From positions 248,001 through 312,000 of the forward strand of contig JADLZK010004689.1 of the NCBI GenBank assembly GCA_015847255.1: DNA of 64,000 bases. The letters run 5' to 3'. Both the position numbers and the translations under genes were made by a program. Every line of letters starts with the position of its first letter. Positions within the stretch are counted from its first letter, which is position 1. This document shows positions 21,110-31,853 of this stretch, piece after piece. The notes under the pieces were generated by a model. That model saw only the letters and a program-made list of their open reading frames with translations. It made no database searches and was not told the origin of the DNA. This stretch comes from Hyparrhenia diplandra. Taxonomy: Eukaryota > Streptophyta > Magnoliopsida > Poales > Poaceae.

Positions 21110-21903
21110 ATGGTGGGAGTGTGTTGCATTGCCTGAAGATGTTGATCCCAGTGATTTAGTTGTTGCATCACCAGTTGAAGACTATTTCATACATATTGAT
21201 GATCTTCCAGAAGTGAGAAGGTCTGTTGATGGTTGGTCCAAATTTCTGAGGTTTTTAATCTGAAAAGAACCCAATAGTTTGTAAACCTGAATTGCACTCT
21301 CTAGGAGGAAGCAGAGTAGGTAACGGGGCCATTCCTTGATGCTTTAGGTGAAGACTACTCAGTTCCCTATGAGGGTATGCACAGCTCCTTCTTGTTATTT
21401 GCCTATGTTTGCTCAACAATATAAATTATTGTCCCTGATGATTTCTCGCTGGTAGGATTAGCGTTCTTTCCTTTGCAGAGCTGCATGAACCACTCATGCT
21501 GTGCAAATGCTAAAGCATTTAAGACAGATGAGGTGAGCGCGTGCATTTTTGTCAGAGCAGACCAGTTCATTTTTCATGCCAATTTGCCATCAGCAAGGCA
21601 GAACTGAACTTTTGAAATACCCTGTAGGACAAGGATGGCCATGCAGCGATAATTGCTCTTAGGCCTATCAGCAAGGAAGAAGAGGTATCCTATTCTTTGG
21701 TCAATTCGTTTCAATTACGCAATCAAGATGAGAACTTTGGCTATGATATGCTGCTACCTATACCAACAATCTGACAATGCACATTCCAGATTACCATCTC
21801 CTACATCGATGAAGACCTTCCATACGAGGAGAGGCAGGCTCAGCTTGCATATTACGGTTTCACATGTACATGCTTGAAATGCCAAGAAGAGCGACTGGTC
21901 TGA
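21110..21903 (+). pseudogene. ATXR2-like: Captured 3' half of ATXR2, SET-domain histone methyltransferase (five exons)
   Basis: Five exons with GT-AG borders: 21110-21212 (WWECVALPEDVDPSD joined to LVVASPVEDYF), 21305-21374 (VTGPFLDALGEDYS), 21456-21532 (LAFFPLQSCMNHSCCANAKA), 21628-21684 (DKDGHAAIIALRPISKEEE) and 21790-21903 (ITISYIDEDLPYEERQAQLA ... CTCLKC, stop TGA). NHSC and the YID tyrosine are SET-domain landmarks, and the Cys cluster is the post-SET zinc site. ATXR2 proteins methylate histone H3 in the nucleus. About 45 residues normally found between PSD and LVVAS are missing, which looks like a deletion at a short GAT repeat. A TAG stop lies in the second exon just before VTGPF. The SET N-terminus (cofactor loop) is missing, so the fragment cannot be an enzyme by itself. 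Confidence 0.88.
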
Positions 21904-22569
21904 AAGGAGAACTCTCTTTGAATTTTGGGGCATTTGGGAGAAATCTTTATGTAGTTTCAGAGAACTGAATGTGTTCAAAACAAATTTAGCACTAGGATAA
22001 GCTCTGCTTCTCATAGTTTCTCGATTTTTTTAATAAAGGTAGACTTATTAACTACTGGATAAATAAAGGTTCTCGAAACAAAATGAAACTACTGCTGAAG
22101 GGTAGGTTGAACAAGAAATTCATCAACCTGCTCCCCGAAGACAGTCCAGTTCACAAGATAGTGAGATACCAGTGTGCGAGTTCAAAACGAGCAGGGTTGG
22201 TAAGCTCCAGAGACCACAGAACTCCATTCTTTTGGGAATCTTGCTTGAAAAACGAGAAGAAACTTGTCGCATGGCCATGGGTAATGGCAGCTATAAAACA
22301 ACCGCGATTACGCTACCCAGTGCCAGTACATAACCGAACTGTGTAAGAAAAAATCGGAGCACCACAACCGCGAGTTCAAGTGGTAGCAGGAAATCTTTAC
22401 AATTAGACTCGCTGACACGCGGGTCCTGCATGTCACCGGCAAGGGTGCGGGCACAGGGTGCTGGGCCTCGTCGCTGATGGCCTGCTGTCTGCTGGTCTTT
22501 GGCCCAAGCGTGGGAAAGGGCTTTTGACGAACTATCCTTAAAATATTGAAAAACATTATCCCTTCCATC

Positions 22570-22650
22570 TGACCAAAACACTTCACTAGCGCAATGGTAA
22601 CACTTCCTAAATTACAGCTCCTTGGTTCGAACCCAGTGGAAGCCAATTTT
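22570..22650 (+). ncRNA. tRNA-like relic with A box, B box and T-run
   Basis: TAGCGCAATGG (22587-22597) fits a Pol III A box and GGTTCGAACCC (22624-22634) is a perfect B box; a T8 run follows at about 22647-22654. The 26-nt spacing is shorter than in a tRNA gene and I cannot fold a full cloverleaf. A tRNA-derived SINE head or decayed tRNA is likely. Confidence 0.4.
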
Positions 22651-23091
22651 TTTTGTCTTTACTCTTTTTTTTTCTACTATTTGCTATTTCTATTTTATTT
22701 CCTTTTTTTGACTTGTTAATGTGTGAGCATGGCAGTAATATTCTAATGACTTTGTGGAGGTGGAACTACATCTCTCACTTAGTCACATTGAGTATATATG
22801 TGAGACATATATGCTTCACTAGGATGCATACTACCACTATCTCAAAAGCATCTAGGGTTTTTATGGATCCAAACTATCATGTTGTGTGCATCGTGCAGTT
22901 TGTGAGAGCAACTTTACCGATTATTGTAATTATTTCTTGATTAAATAAAGAATAAATGTTAAAATAACAGTGAATCGACCACATCATGACATATCAACTT
23001 GGTGCTTGAGCATGCTTATCCTGTCCTTGTGCATGAACATCTTGGTACACTAACTCCTTAGCGCCTATAATTCAAAAATGAATAAGTAAAG

Positions 23092-23193
23092 CAATGAGTC
23101 ACACTTTTGACAGAAAAATAGAGTGCAGATAATCAGATAAGTCAATGAGTCACACTTTTGACAGAAAAATAGAGTGCAGATAATCAGATAAGT
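23092..23193 (+). repeat. 51-bp tandem duplication
   Basis: Two copies of a unit beginning CAATGAGTCACACTTTTGAC at 23092 and 23143. Confidence 0.95.
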
Positions 23194-23674
23194 CAAACAG
23201 CTTCAGTGCCTCTTCCCGTGTAACAGCCTGGAGAAAATGACAAACCCTGAATTAAGACATAGCACAGTGTTCCACAACTCTGAACAAACTTGCAGTGATG
23301 GAAAACCAAATATGACATTTTCCATGTCTAATAAGCACCACTAGTTGCAAGGCAAGCTAGATGACACTACTCCCTTTGGATAGTCAAGTTACCACTAGAT
23401 ATTGGCAGTGCGATATAATTTAATATTTCGTTCAAGCTAAAAACAACTAAAGATTGGACAGCCATAACAACAAATGATTTTTTCTTGGTTTCTAGTAGCA
23501 CTTAAAGCCTATACATAAGCTAAAATCAACAATTGTCTCGGATACCTCAACAGGATCCTATCCTATTAATGATTTCATCTGATCTCCTTTTGGCATCTTC
23601 AAATCTCAAGCGTAAAGCTAGAAGCTTACTGAGCAGGTACCATAGGTAGAACTTATTGCTATCATACGAATTAC

Positions 23675-24690
23675 ATTGAAGTAATTCAAATCCGTGCAAT
23701 TCAAATATTACAAATGGAGAGAGGCTTAAGTGTTGCTGGAAGATACTTGACACCAAAGGAAAACAAATTATGAATGATGACTGCCAAATGACATATTTTT
23801 TGTGAGGGTTCATATAAAACAAGAAAGCCCTGATTAATCACTTGATTAACCAAATGGCAAAGTGCATGACTCGACATAACCTTCAAAGAATCAATACTGA
23901 AATATGGCAATAAATATCTAATACCATCTCCGGCACACAAATTGCAGATCACATCGATTGAGATGGGAAATGCCCTCTAAAGAACTATTATTGTCAGAGT
24001 TATAGCGGGGTTATAGCACAAGCATAATACAACGGGCCCTTGAGTAGATCTGGTGTCCAGAGACAAAAGCTTGGGATACTTATTAGTTCTTCATCAGACT
24101 TAGCAGAAACAAAAATGCGGTTGTTGTTAGAGTTATAGCACAAGCATAATACAACAGGCCTTTTTATAAGAGCTCTGCCTTGGCTTAAGAGGAGCAAAAA
24201 ATCATCAATAAACCTAGGCTTACCAAAAGCCAGTTACAAAGGTCAAGTATCTACTATTACACAATACAATTAGTGACATATGGCAGTTACATGATCCTGA
24301 TGTGCACAGCTACAAGCGCAACAAAGTATATGCAAGCCTACAGAAAATATTCATGGCGCATCAATTATTCTACAGTTTAGGTCACGAAAACTGAGATTCC
24401 ACAGTTTAGGTGTCCAGGGAAATGCATGATTCATGAAGCAATATTTATCTATTCATTGAAGTAATTCAAATCCATTGCAATTCAAATATTACAAAGCGGA
24501 GAGAGGCTTAAGTGTTGCTGGAAGATGCTTGACCCCAAAGGAAAAAAAATTATGAATGATGACTGCCATATACAACAAGAAGGCCCTGAATAATCACTTC
24601 ATTAACCAAATGGCAAAGTGCATGACTTGACATACTAACCTTCAAAGAATCCAATACTGAAATGTGGCAATAAATATTTGAATCTGTGCT
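23675..24690 (-). repeat. Direct repeat pair (~23675-23925 and ~24465-24690)
   Basis: Both copies contain GAGAGAGGCTTAAGTGTTGC, TTATGAATGATGACTGCCA, AACCAAATGGCAAAGTGCAT and AAATATGGCAATAAATAT or AAATGTGGCAATAAATAT in the same order, about 790 bp apart. The second copy lacks about 20 bp. They may derive from the 3' region of a further captured gene on the minus strand. Confidence 0.85.
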
Positions 24691-25079
24691 ATGTACTAGT
24701 AAACCTGTGCTAGTAAACCAATTTAGAAAAAAGCCTGTGCTACTGCTATGTACTAGTGACATACTCAAGAGCCTACCATCCAGCCATACTCGCACACTAA
24801 TGTTGAAAAACTGGTTCTCTACAAACATAGATAACATTCAGTGCGTGTAAATACAAGTCTACAACATGAAAGCATGAGCATTCTTGTGTATAGACATAAA
24901 AGATCACAAATTGCAGTGCTAATCGAGACCCACGAAACAGAAGCAGGTGACAAACATAAAGGCACTTATTTTTTCCATAATTTTTCAGTAAAGCAGTGAT
25001 CTTTCGGATTTGGATAGAGCCGATGTCACTGCTCCCAAGCCCAAACATCTCAATCTAACGACAATTTGGCACCGGCAGT

Positions 25080-25372
25080 TGAATCAAAGACGAAGGGGAT
25101 TAGAAAATGGGTCACGGTGCACAGGCAGCCTCACCTCAATCTTACCAATTCCATCCGCATGCCTTGGTCCACCCCCATTCTGATTGACAGGTTCCGCCGT
25201 CACCACCGTGAACTCCCAATCATCGTCTCCAACAGTGGCAACGGAACCGCGTCGGCAGCGGGGAGCGGCTGGTCCTTTCATTGGAGGGGAAGGACGAGCG
25301 CGCTGGGCTGCCGAGACAGGCGGCGTCGCCCAGGCCGGCCCTTCTTCCTGCTCGGCCATGGGGTGCGCGCTG
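25080..25372 (-). pseudogene. Unidentified exon-like ORF inside the transposon
   Basis: Minus strand. An ATG at about 25360 opens MAEQEEGPAWATPPVSAAQR, then DDDWEFTVVTAEPVNQNGGG and GIGKIEVRLPVHRDPF, reading to about 25090. The GC-rich start, acidic N-terminus and leader-like AT-rich sequence inside suggest a first coding exon from a host gene. I do not recognise the family. It is opposite in direction to the AHP, TPI, expansin and ATXR2 pieces, so it entered separately or was inverted. GC-rich repeats follow at 25560-25690, where CTCCCCACCGGCAGCGGCAC occurs twice. Confidence 0.4.
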
Positions 25373-26073
25373 TGGCGCCGTGACCGGCGGCGGCGGCGGG
25401 GCACATAGAAGGAGAATACAGAGACGGTGGCGAATGAACCCTAACACGGCGAATCAAAGACGAAGGCCGCCGCGTCGCCATCGCCGCGTGCGGAGGTGGC
25501 GACTGGTCGACGGCGGCGATGAGGCCAGATCCCGCCGCCATCGACGCGAGGAGCGCAGCGCGGCCAGACGGCCCCTCCCACCGTGCAGGCCGCGTTCAAG
25601 CTCCCCACCGGCAGCGGCACAGGTGGCGGCGACGGTGGTGGCTGACGAAGCTCCCCACCGGCAGCGGCACCGGTGGCGGCGATGGTGGCGGCTGACGAGA
25701 GGGAGATAACGAGAATGAATCAATCTAACCGAACCTAGTAGAAATAAAACTATATTACTTGAATTATGTCATAGGTATAGCTATACTAGTCAAAAACATG
25801 TTACAAATATGAATATACTTTTATACCCTTTGTTAAAAAAAAAACTACGAAAATGTAATTATCACGTTTATTTTTGACATTGTAACCCACCTCAATTTCG
25901 GAAGCGTTGAGAAGCGGCTACGGCGTATAGGCCCACCGATCCATAGACACATCCTAACGCTTCCCAACGCCCGCATTAACGCTTCCCCGACGTCTTCGGG
26001 CCCACTATTCATAGACACATAAATTATTTTTTCAAACGCTTCCCAACGCTTCTCCAAACATTGTAAAAAACTC

Positions 26074-26697
26074 ATAATAATAACCTTTTTAATTTGGAGG
26101 AACTTGAGTAGTATGTGTAGGCGCACTAATCAACTTTATTTCTAAAAATAAATGTGAGTCGGCCCGACTCTAGGTAAAGCCAAGCATAATCCTTTTGGAG
26201 TCTTTTCCTTATTTTACGGTTTAAGGCGGGTAAGTCTTGCGGAGTACAATTGAGTACTCACGGGTTAATTCGATGTTGCGGGTGACTCCGTCTAGCATGT
26301 TTTGATCCGGTTGTGATGTCTTTGTGGTTGAAGAATAATGCCTAGGGCATGGCGGTCTCCATATTTCCTATCTCTTGCTATTACGGGGTGACATCTTATT
26401 GGCACTATCTTATTTTATTTTCATTTGTACAACTATTTTGCTTTCGAAAGTCATTTGCTTCCGCACTCTGAATTATTTTGAAATAAATGTGTACATCGCA
26501 CTTTCGATTAATAAATATTGAATTGGGTTTGAGATACTGCGGATTGGAACTCTTGAGCTCAACGATCTTGGTTGTGTTGTTGATGAGTTTGAAATCACTA
26601 CGAGATTTCGAATACCGGATTTATATGGACTCAAGTGTAGGCGCGATTGCCGATAATTGCAATTATATGATTTCTTATAAATTGGTCGACTCTATCC
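26074..26697 (+). repeat. 5' LTR of the chromovirus, second part (starts with right TSD)
   Basis: 26074-26081 is the ATAATAAT duplication. From 26082 the sequence follows the 3' LTR from about 52422 to 53040: TTTAATTTGGAGGAAC, GGAGTACAATTGAGTACTCA, then AAATTGGTCG. Homology stops at 26697, just before the primer binding site, which fixes the inner LTR border. Confidence 0.9.
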
Positions 26698-26699
26698 GG

Positions 26700-26712
26700 T
26701 GGCATCGAGCTT
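26700..26712 (+). promoter_or_regulatory. Primer binding site of the chromovirus (initiator Met tRNA type)
   Basis: TGGCATCGAGC lies directly after the LTR and differs from the common plant TGGTATCAGAGC by a substitution and a missing A in CAG. It is followed by TTAGTTCAG. Confidence 0.75.
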
Positions 26713-26781
26713 AGTTCAGTACTTAACAATCCGATCGATATTAAAGTTAAAATGAACAACTAATCTTTTGCTTTGTGAAGC

Positions 26782-27590
26782 TGTTGTGGCGAATTTAGGG
26801 CTTCACACCAACACACGAGAGAGGGCCTTGGGCGCCGCGAAGGTTGCTAAACAACCCTAGTAGCGGCGAACACCGCGGCGTGATCACCCAAACGATCTAG
26901 GGATCGGTAGGGGAAACGATAGAGCTTCGGTGGCGGTACGGAAGACCTTCGAGCAGCACCTCGGGAGGAAGACCCGTCGGGAGGCAGCGCTGGGGTTGTC
27001 CTAGGGCGGCCCGGATGCGCCCTAGAACGCCGGCGGAGAACACGGAGTTCGTCGTCGAGCGACAAGTTTAGGGTTTGGAAGAGATAAAAAGTTGAGAGAT
27101 ATGTTGTGTATAACGATTGGATGTAGATGGGATCAAATCGGCTATGAACCTCTTTATTATATAGAGGAGGGTGGTCTTATCCTTTTAGGAAACCGTCCTT
27201 GGGCGTTTCCAAGCATCAAAACCGACCTAAACACGATTGGAAACAAAATCGGTTCGGATCTCGTCACGGACACGGGGCTCGCGTGGGGGTGACCGGACGC
27301 GACGATCGGTATTGGCCGGGGACGCTCCGATCGATGGGTCCGATCAAAATTCGATGGAGGTCTGCGGTAGGTTCGCGACGCGCGATCCGGCCGGATCACC
27401 GGGGACGGTATTTGGGACGGACCCATGAGTGCGTCCGTCGGCGGCCCAAAATCGGCTGTTTCCGGTACCGCCCGCCGGACTCGTGAGGCGGGTTTGGCCA
27501 GGGACGCACCTGGTCGCGCTTCGATCGTTTAACGCGAAAAGGTGCGGATTTTTACCGTGACTTAGACCACGCCATTTTTGGGTGTCAACA
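26782..27590 (-). repeat. 3' LTR of the Tat element
   Basis: Begins (minus strand) TGTTGACACCC at 27590 after a purine tract on the minus strand (27591-27602, CATGCCCCCCCT on the plus strand). It ends near 26782. It is 146 bp shorter than the other LTR, mainly because of a block missing near 27540. Confidence 0.9.
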
Positions 27591-27769
27591 CATGCCCCCC
27601 CTGTTTTTTCGGGTGAGAAGCACCTGAAACGAACCTGAAAAATAAAACAAGAAAACCAAACAACACGAATGCCCATCGTATCGGTTGTCCCGGTGACTAA
27701 GGGCGATACTATGTATCGGCCATTTTTGTTCTAAGGGCGATGCATGCATCGGCCATTGCTTGGAGAGCA

Positions 27770-28900
27770 CTAGGCCTCTTGCCAAACACTAGGGAAATAC
27801 TTTTTCAAATACCTCCCGTTAATTGCCTTATCTTGGCGTTTTCCATCACTTGTTGACTCAAGCACATAGGAATTCCCAAATATCACTTTGACCACTTTGA
27901 AAGGACCTTTCCAATTAGGTGACCACTTGCCAAATTGATTGCTCTTCGACCCTATCGGTAATATAGTTTGCCAAACTAAATCACCGATTTGGAACGATTT
28001 GCTCTTGACTTTCTTGTTGTAGGCTCTTGCAACACGAGCTTTGTCTTTCTCAATTTCCTTTAGAGCTTGTATTCTCTTGTCGGTTACCTCATCGATGTTG
28101 TCCATCATCAAATCATGATACATAGTAGGAGATAGATCATTTTATTTAGCAAATCTATATGCATCCAAATTTACCTCAGCGGGTAACACCGACTCTTGAC
28201 CATATACCAGCTCATAAGGAGTGACCTTAGTTGCACCATGCCTCGATATGCGCGATGAGCCCACAAAGCTTCCGACAAGACCTCATGCCACCTTCTTGGA
28301 TGTTCTATTATTTTCTTCTTAATAAGCTTGATCAAAGTCTTGTTTGTTGATTACGCTTGACCATTGGCTTGAGCATAATATGGAGATGAATTGAGCATCT
28401 TAATTTTTATATGATTTGGCAAAATCCTTTACCTCCTTCGCCATAAATGGCGTCCCTTGATCCGTAGTTAATGTTTGAGGAATGCGAATCTATGAATAAT
28501 GTGCCTTCGGATGAACTCAATTACCTCCTTGTGTGTCATGTTCTTTAATGGAACCGCTTCCGACCATTTAGTGAAGTAGTCGGTAGCAACCAAGATAAAC
28601 TTATGCCTTCGAAGATGGAGGATGAATTTGTCCAATGAAATCCAAGCCCCAACCACGTAAAAGGCCACGGTTTGATGATAGGATGAAGCATAGCGGCCGA
28701 CACTAGCTGAATATTTCCAAACGCCGACACCCTTCACAACCTCTGTAGTAGTAACGAAAGCAATCGGCCATCATAGTAGGCCAATAGAAACCAGCCCATC
28801 TCAACAACCACTTCATCTTTGGAGCCGATTGATGTGTACCACAAATGCCTTCATGAACTTCTCCCATTGCCACTGTGCTTGATCAGCCCCAAGACACTTT
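27770..28900 (-). pseudogene. Tat element integrase (HHCC, catalytic core and C-terminus)
   Basis: Minus-strand segments: 28900-28740 contains an EGICGTHQSA-like HHCC region and WAGFYWPTM. 28737-28468 has KFILVATDYFTKWSEAVPLK, which carries the first catalytic Asp. 28123-27770 has the C-terminal barrel with FQIGDLVWQ and WKGPFKVVKV. Integrase inserts the cDNA copy into the genome. The middle of the core, which should hold the second Asp and Glu, is spread over other frames at 28440-28130. It is inactive as it stands. Confidence 0.85.
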
Positions 28901-29039
28901 AGCAACAAGTCTTGGCGGTCCTCCTATAAAGCTCACCATTACGCAATGTATACTTGAAAGCAAGCCGCCGAATATTCTTGTCAACTTTGGTACTAGGATC
29001 CCGCAAAAAGACAAGAGGGAGTTCTCAATCTTCTAAATC

Positions 29040-29789
29040 GGTACTACCATTGTCCAAAAACAGAAATAGACCGATTTAAAAGAACTTTACATTGCTGTCC
29101 CAAATTATTAGTAACATCGGTTTGTCCAATTAACTTTGGTTGAACCGAATTTTTACTAGAATCTGAAACAAACAAACTTTCATGCATCGGCAAATGTTGT
29201 AAGTGAAAATAATTATCTCTTACCTCAAAGCTCGATGCACGTTGAGCAAGCAAGTTTGCTTTTGCACGTACTTCACATGCAATTGATCACCTTCCTTGAT
29301 AAAACAGGAAGCACATTGAGCATAAAAATTGGCCTTATGATTTTCTTCTCTTGGAATATGCCGAATCTTAAATTCGGTAAATTTACCAATTAAATCAAGG
29401 CACATATCGAGGCGAGCACGTAGTGATCCATCTAAACATTGACATTCACCGTAAAACTTGTTGCACCACAAGCAATGAATCACCAAATGCTTCAACATGT
29501 TCAACCCCCATAGCTTCTAACATAATCAACCCGAATAAGAGAGCTTCATATTCGGTTTGATTGTTAGTGCATGGAAACTCAATCGGCTTGACATAGGAAA
29601 TTCAGTACCACAAGAATTAATAAGAACAATTCCAACTCCGCACCATCCTTGCAAAACCGATCCATCAAAATATAACCGCCATGGGGTAGAAGTGACATAA
29701 TTCACCTCATAATCAAGATTAATACCATGCTCAACAATAAAATCAGCAAGAACTTGACCTTTTAAAATTCTCAATGGTTCAAAAGTCAA
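29040..29789 (-). pseudogene. Additional RNase H (aRNH) of the Tat element and linker
   Basis: On the minus strand, GQVLADFIVEH is followed by WRLYFDGSVLQGWCGVGIVL, the second RNase H that plant Tat elements carry between RNase H and integrase. A further segment at 29504-29220 contains DLIGKFTEFKIRHIPREENH, the end of the same domain. The parts are out of frame with each other. Confidence 0.8.
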
Positions 29790-29865
29790 GTCATATTCAT
29801 TAAAAGCGTATGCCCACTTGCCTACCCTTCCGAGGAAAGGATTGGCCGAAACAACATATGTTTGA

Positions 29866-31300
29866 TTACATCGCCCGGCATGCTACCACACATGTGCTTG
29901 ACAAAAGATAATGTCTCATTTTGGAACAAGCAAAATATAGTGATAAGCATAATTTCTCAATATGGGCATACCTTGTCTCGGGATCAAGAAGACGACGACC
30001 AAGATAAGCAACAACATACTCCCTTTCCTTCATCTTCTTGAGTAAGAACAGCCCCAATCACCTTTCTTCTTCGGCGGCGATATACAATCGGAAAGGTACA
30101 CCCCTTCTAGGCGCGAAGAACAGGCGGTGAAACAAATATTCCTTTTATCTTGTCAAATGCATATTGTTGGCTTGCCCCCGAGGCAAAATCAGCTTCATTC
30201 TTCAACTTAAGTATGGGGGTGAAAGGAATAATCTTCGGACAAGTTAGCAATAAATCTTCTCAAGTAGTTCACTTTACCTAGAATTTTTGCAAATCCTTTT
30301 TACATTGAGGTGCCCGAACTGCCTTGATCTTCTCTATCCTCTTGGGATCAATCTCTATGCCTTTATCATGAATAATAAACCCAAGAAACTTTCGGTAGAC
30401 ACTCCAAAAGCACATTTGAGTGGATTCATCTTCAAACCATAAAAGCGCATCCTCTCAAAAGCAAGACGCAAATCGGCTAAATGAGGATCATGTGAAGCCG
30501 ATTTAATCACCACATCATCAATATATACCTCCATAATCACACCAATGAGATCATGAAAGATAAGATTCATAGCTCGTTGATAAGTGGCGCCTTTGCATTC
30601 TTGAGGCCAAAAGTCATAACAATCCATTCAAACAAACCAACAAACCCGGGACAAATAAAAAGCGGTCTTGGATGTATCTTCTTCAGCCATAAATATTTGA
30701 TTATATCCAGCATTACCATCAAGAAAGCTAATAACTTTGTGTCGAAGCATCATTGATCAACATGTCGGCAATAGGCATAGGATACTCATCTTTGGGAGTG
30801 GCTCTATTTAAATCTCTCCGAAATCAATGCACACTCTAATCTTCCCGGTGTCCTTCTTCAACCCAAGGCACAATGTTAGAAACCCACTCGCATACGTGCA
30901 TGGACGGATAAAATACGCCTTAAGCAACCGATCAATCTCCTCCTTGATTCGGTCATTGATGGCCAATTGAAGCGTCTTGGCGGTTGCTTGTATGGCCTAA
31001 ATCCCTTTTTGATGGGAAGCCGATGCTCAACAAGATTACGGCTTAACCCGGGCATCTCCGTGTAATCCCATGCAAAACAATCAACATATTCCTTGAGAAG
31101 CGCGATTAATTTAGCTTTATAATCGGCATCCAAGTTTTGGTTTACAAATGTCGGCCTTGACACCGAACCATCCCCAATGTCAACTTGTTCCAAAGGGCGG
31201 CCCGACGTGAAACCTTGGCCCAACTTATTGAGCTCATCAAAAGTCATCGATAGCTTCACAAGAATCGGTCTTTTCGGTCCGATAGTGTTCAAGTCTATGC
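29866..31300 (-). pseudogene. Tat element reverse transcriptase and first RNase H
   Basis: Minus strand. 31292-30876 gives the upstream part with YVDCFAWDYTEMPGLSRNLV. 30627-30355 has the catalytic EVYIDDVVIKS and MNPLKCAFGV. 30057-29866 gives YVVAYLGRRLLDPETRYAHI, the RNase H end. YIDD is the polymerase active site. The segments lie in different frames, with stops between them. Confidence 0.88.
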
Positions 31301-31670
31301 TTTAACCATTGAAGTTTGTCTTCCATTAAGAAACAATGTTTACAATATAATATTGAGCGATTATCCGTCGGCTTCAATGTTCTGAGCACAAATCCACGCT
31401 CATCATAGCTAATGTCGCGATAGTTGGATAAGTCTCTACCCGAAAGATAAGCAAACCCGAGCTCTCAGCGAGGCATCGGTTGTAGAAATCTCAACCGAAT
31501 TATCCGCATGAACAATCTCTATGGCATCTCCCACCCATTGGATGAGGAATTGGTGCAAACTAGAAGGAACACAAGGATTGGCATGAATCAATCACGACCA
31601 AGGATAAGATCATAGCTACCTTCCACGTCGGCGATGAAGAAAGCCGTAGCCATGGTCTTGCTACCAACGG

Positions 31671-31853
31671 TTAATTCGACGTTGGCGATCCCTTTTGAAG
31701 GAATTGCGCGCACCTCCTCCTACGCCGGGTGATGGTCATGTTGGTTTGGATTAGCTCCTCCTCTTTACCACCAAGCTTCTTGAATAGTGAATAGGGCAAA
31801 AGATTGACAATTGCGCCACTATCCACTAGCATCTTCGGGATTTGGTTTTCCAT
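31671..31853 (-). pseudogene. Tat element aspartic protease
   Basis: On the minus strand MLVDSGAIVNLLPYSLFKKL carries the DSG active-site motif of the retroviral-type protease that processes gag-pol. The frame runs only 60 codons before a stop. Confidence 0.8.

Larger units (their letters stand above)
21904..25060. other. Transposon interior without an identified gene
   Basis: AT-rich, with several internal duplications listed separately. Minus-strand frames near 23547-23952 and 24550-24837 share the text SSHALCHLVN because the underlying DNA is duplicated. I cannot identify a product. 22735-22960 is related to the ~330-bp repeats of the left flank. Confidence 0.5.
18237..26073. mobile_element. 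Non-autonomous TIR transposon carrying fragments of at least four host genes
   Basis: 7,837 bp inserted in the chromovirus 5' LTR; the 3' LTR shows the empty site. The ends are imperfect inverted repeats: GAGCCCTTTTACAA on the left, GAGTTTTTTACAA on the right read inward. Both are followed by copies of a CGCTTCCCAACGCTTC-like word that recurs within about 150 bp of each end, in both orientations on the right. The flanking duplication is 8 bp, as for hAT elements; MULEs usually give 9 bp, and the AT-rich repeat makes the length slightly uncertain. Inside lie exon pieces of AHP, plastid TPI, an expansin and ATXR2, all on the plus strand. An unidentified exon-like ORF lies on the minus strand near the right end. 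No transposase is present, so it must be mobilised in trans. Confidence 0.85.

Noticed and set aside
18229..26082. 9-bp target duplication that would make the capture element a Pack-MULE
   Set aside because: The ninth base does not match on either side (T against C or A); only 8 bp are identical.
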